DNA of 64,000 nucleotides from Methanoregulaceae archaeon (lineage in GTDB: Bacteria > Armatimonadota > Fimbriimonadia > Fimbriimonadales > Fimbriimonadaceae), in contig JADZEW010000026.1 in assembly GCA_020850325.1 (NCBI GenBank), forward strand, positions 1-64,000, given 5' to 3'. The notes beneath the pieces were generated by a model. It was not told where the DNA came from. It saw only the letters and a list, made by a program, of their open reading frames with translations, and did not search any database. The position numbers and the translations under genes were made by a program. Below are positions 63,740-64,000 of the stretch, piece by piece. How positions within the stretch are numbered: position 1 is the stretch's first letter; each line of letters starts with the position of its first letter.

Positions 63740-64000
63740 CTAGCGATAGACCGTGATGGGTGCCACCTTCGTGACTCCACCGGCGGTCGCCCGTATCGTC
63801 CCTTCGATGATCGGGTTGGCTCCCGGCACGAAGGTTCGAATCGTGAACTCCGCCCAACGCATCCCTTGCGGAATGGTGACGGTAGCCGGAACCGTGCAGT
63901 AGCTGTTGGTCTTGTTCAGGGTGACCACCACGCCGCCGGCTGGCGCTGGCGAGTAGATTTCCACCCTTCCGATGGCATTGAAGCCACCGCGAACCACGGA
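63740..64000 (-). CDS. C-terminus of a second Ig-repeat surface protein (partial)
   Basis: At least 86 residues to the TAG at 63740, open at the window edge. GRVEIYSPAPAGGVVVTLNK and YCTVPATVTIPQGMRWAEF match the repeat unit of the giant protein at 17495-22804 (PAPAGG, VPxSVxIxxG). It is therefore the last repeat of a paralogue encoded mostly beyond the window. A strong terminator follows. Confidence 0.75.
   Translation of the reverse strand, partial: SVVRGGFNAIGRVEIYSPAPAGGVVVTLNKTNSYCTVPATVTIPQGMRWAEFTIRTFVPGANPIIEGTIRATAGGVTKVAPITVYR

Overview
The window is about 60% GC, densely coded and bacterial. It has no phage, IS element or CRISPR array. Envelope genes point to a diderm: an SLBB polysaccharide-export protein, a Wzm/Wzt-type ABC exporter, a MacA-like adaptor with an FtsX-type permease, and a PEP-CTERM protein. 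The L31 is zinc-free, the 23S-5S rRNA unit has no 16S gene, and there are very long secreted repeat proteins plus many genes whose -10 box sits 5-10 nt before the start codon. Together these suit an environmental non-proteobacterial lineage. Armatimonadota (Fimbriimonadia-like) is my best guess, but it is inference and no marker search was possible.

Layout. 1-400: IscU/NifU-like scaffold protein and the start of a coupled gene. 401-1148: gene-free, with a DnaA box, a 3' half of tRNA-Thr(CGT) and a 12-bp inverted repeat around it. 1149-6475 (minus): envelope operon of FKBP isomerase, Wzm/Wzt-like ABC exporter, S13 DD-carboxypeptidase, DUF5658-like membrane protein and an unknown secreted protein. 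6526-7607 (minus): unknown two-TM protein preceded by a c-di-AMP (ydaO/yuaA) riboswitch. 7682-17405: rpmE, rarA, a biotin carboxyl carrier protein, a seven-SLBB export protein, a DadA-like oxidoreductase, a lipoprotein, an unknown secreted protein, an NAD-type isocitrate dehydrogenase and a small membrane protein. 17495-22804 (minus): a 1769-residue secreted beta-propeller/Ig-repeat protein; the end of a second protein of this type closes the window. 23084-34322: penicillin acylase family, S9 peptidase, half-length CarB, a Cys/Met PLP enzyme, aspartokinase with additional N-terminal ACT domains, a McsB-like protein and a leaderless membrane protein. 34328-37640 (minus): 5S and 23S rRNA with their own promoter, processing stalk and terminator. 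37703-46661: secreted hydrolase, EamA transporter, a two-gene secreted unit with a G8 tract that breaks its reading frame, a short GspE/PilB ATPase, a beta-helix protein and a PEP-CTERM protein. 46700-53942 (minus): MacB-like permease and MacA-like adaptor, subtilase, and three consecutive small genes (two of them Cys-containing secreted proteins, the third a signal-peptide ORF interrupted by an in-frame UGA). 54004-58505: GAF histidine-kinase-like protein, NADP-type isocitrate dehydrogenase, dockerin-like protein, tRNA-Met(CAT) and a GNAT acetyltransferase. 58530-63658: 2-hydroxyacid dehydrogenase, a three-gene set for polyprenyl-phosphoryl-arabinose synthesis (DPPR synthase, DprE2, DprE1), and metX.

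How the genes work together. Surface glycan export and decoration recurs in the ABC exporter, the SLBB protein, the arabinose-lipid operon, and PEP-CTERM and Ig-repeat surface proteins. Aspartokinase, MetX and the Cys/Met PLP enzyme belong to methionine biosynthesis. Two isocitrate dehydrogenases with opposite cofactor motifs coexist. The strongest leads for new biology are the UGA-interrupted gene in the Cys-rich trio, the poly-G switch locus, the c-di-AMP riboswitch upstream of an uncharacterised membrane protein, the complete DPA operon outside actinobacteria, and the apparently widespread leaderless initiation.
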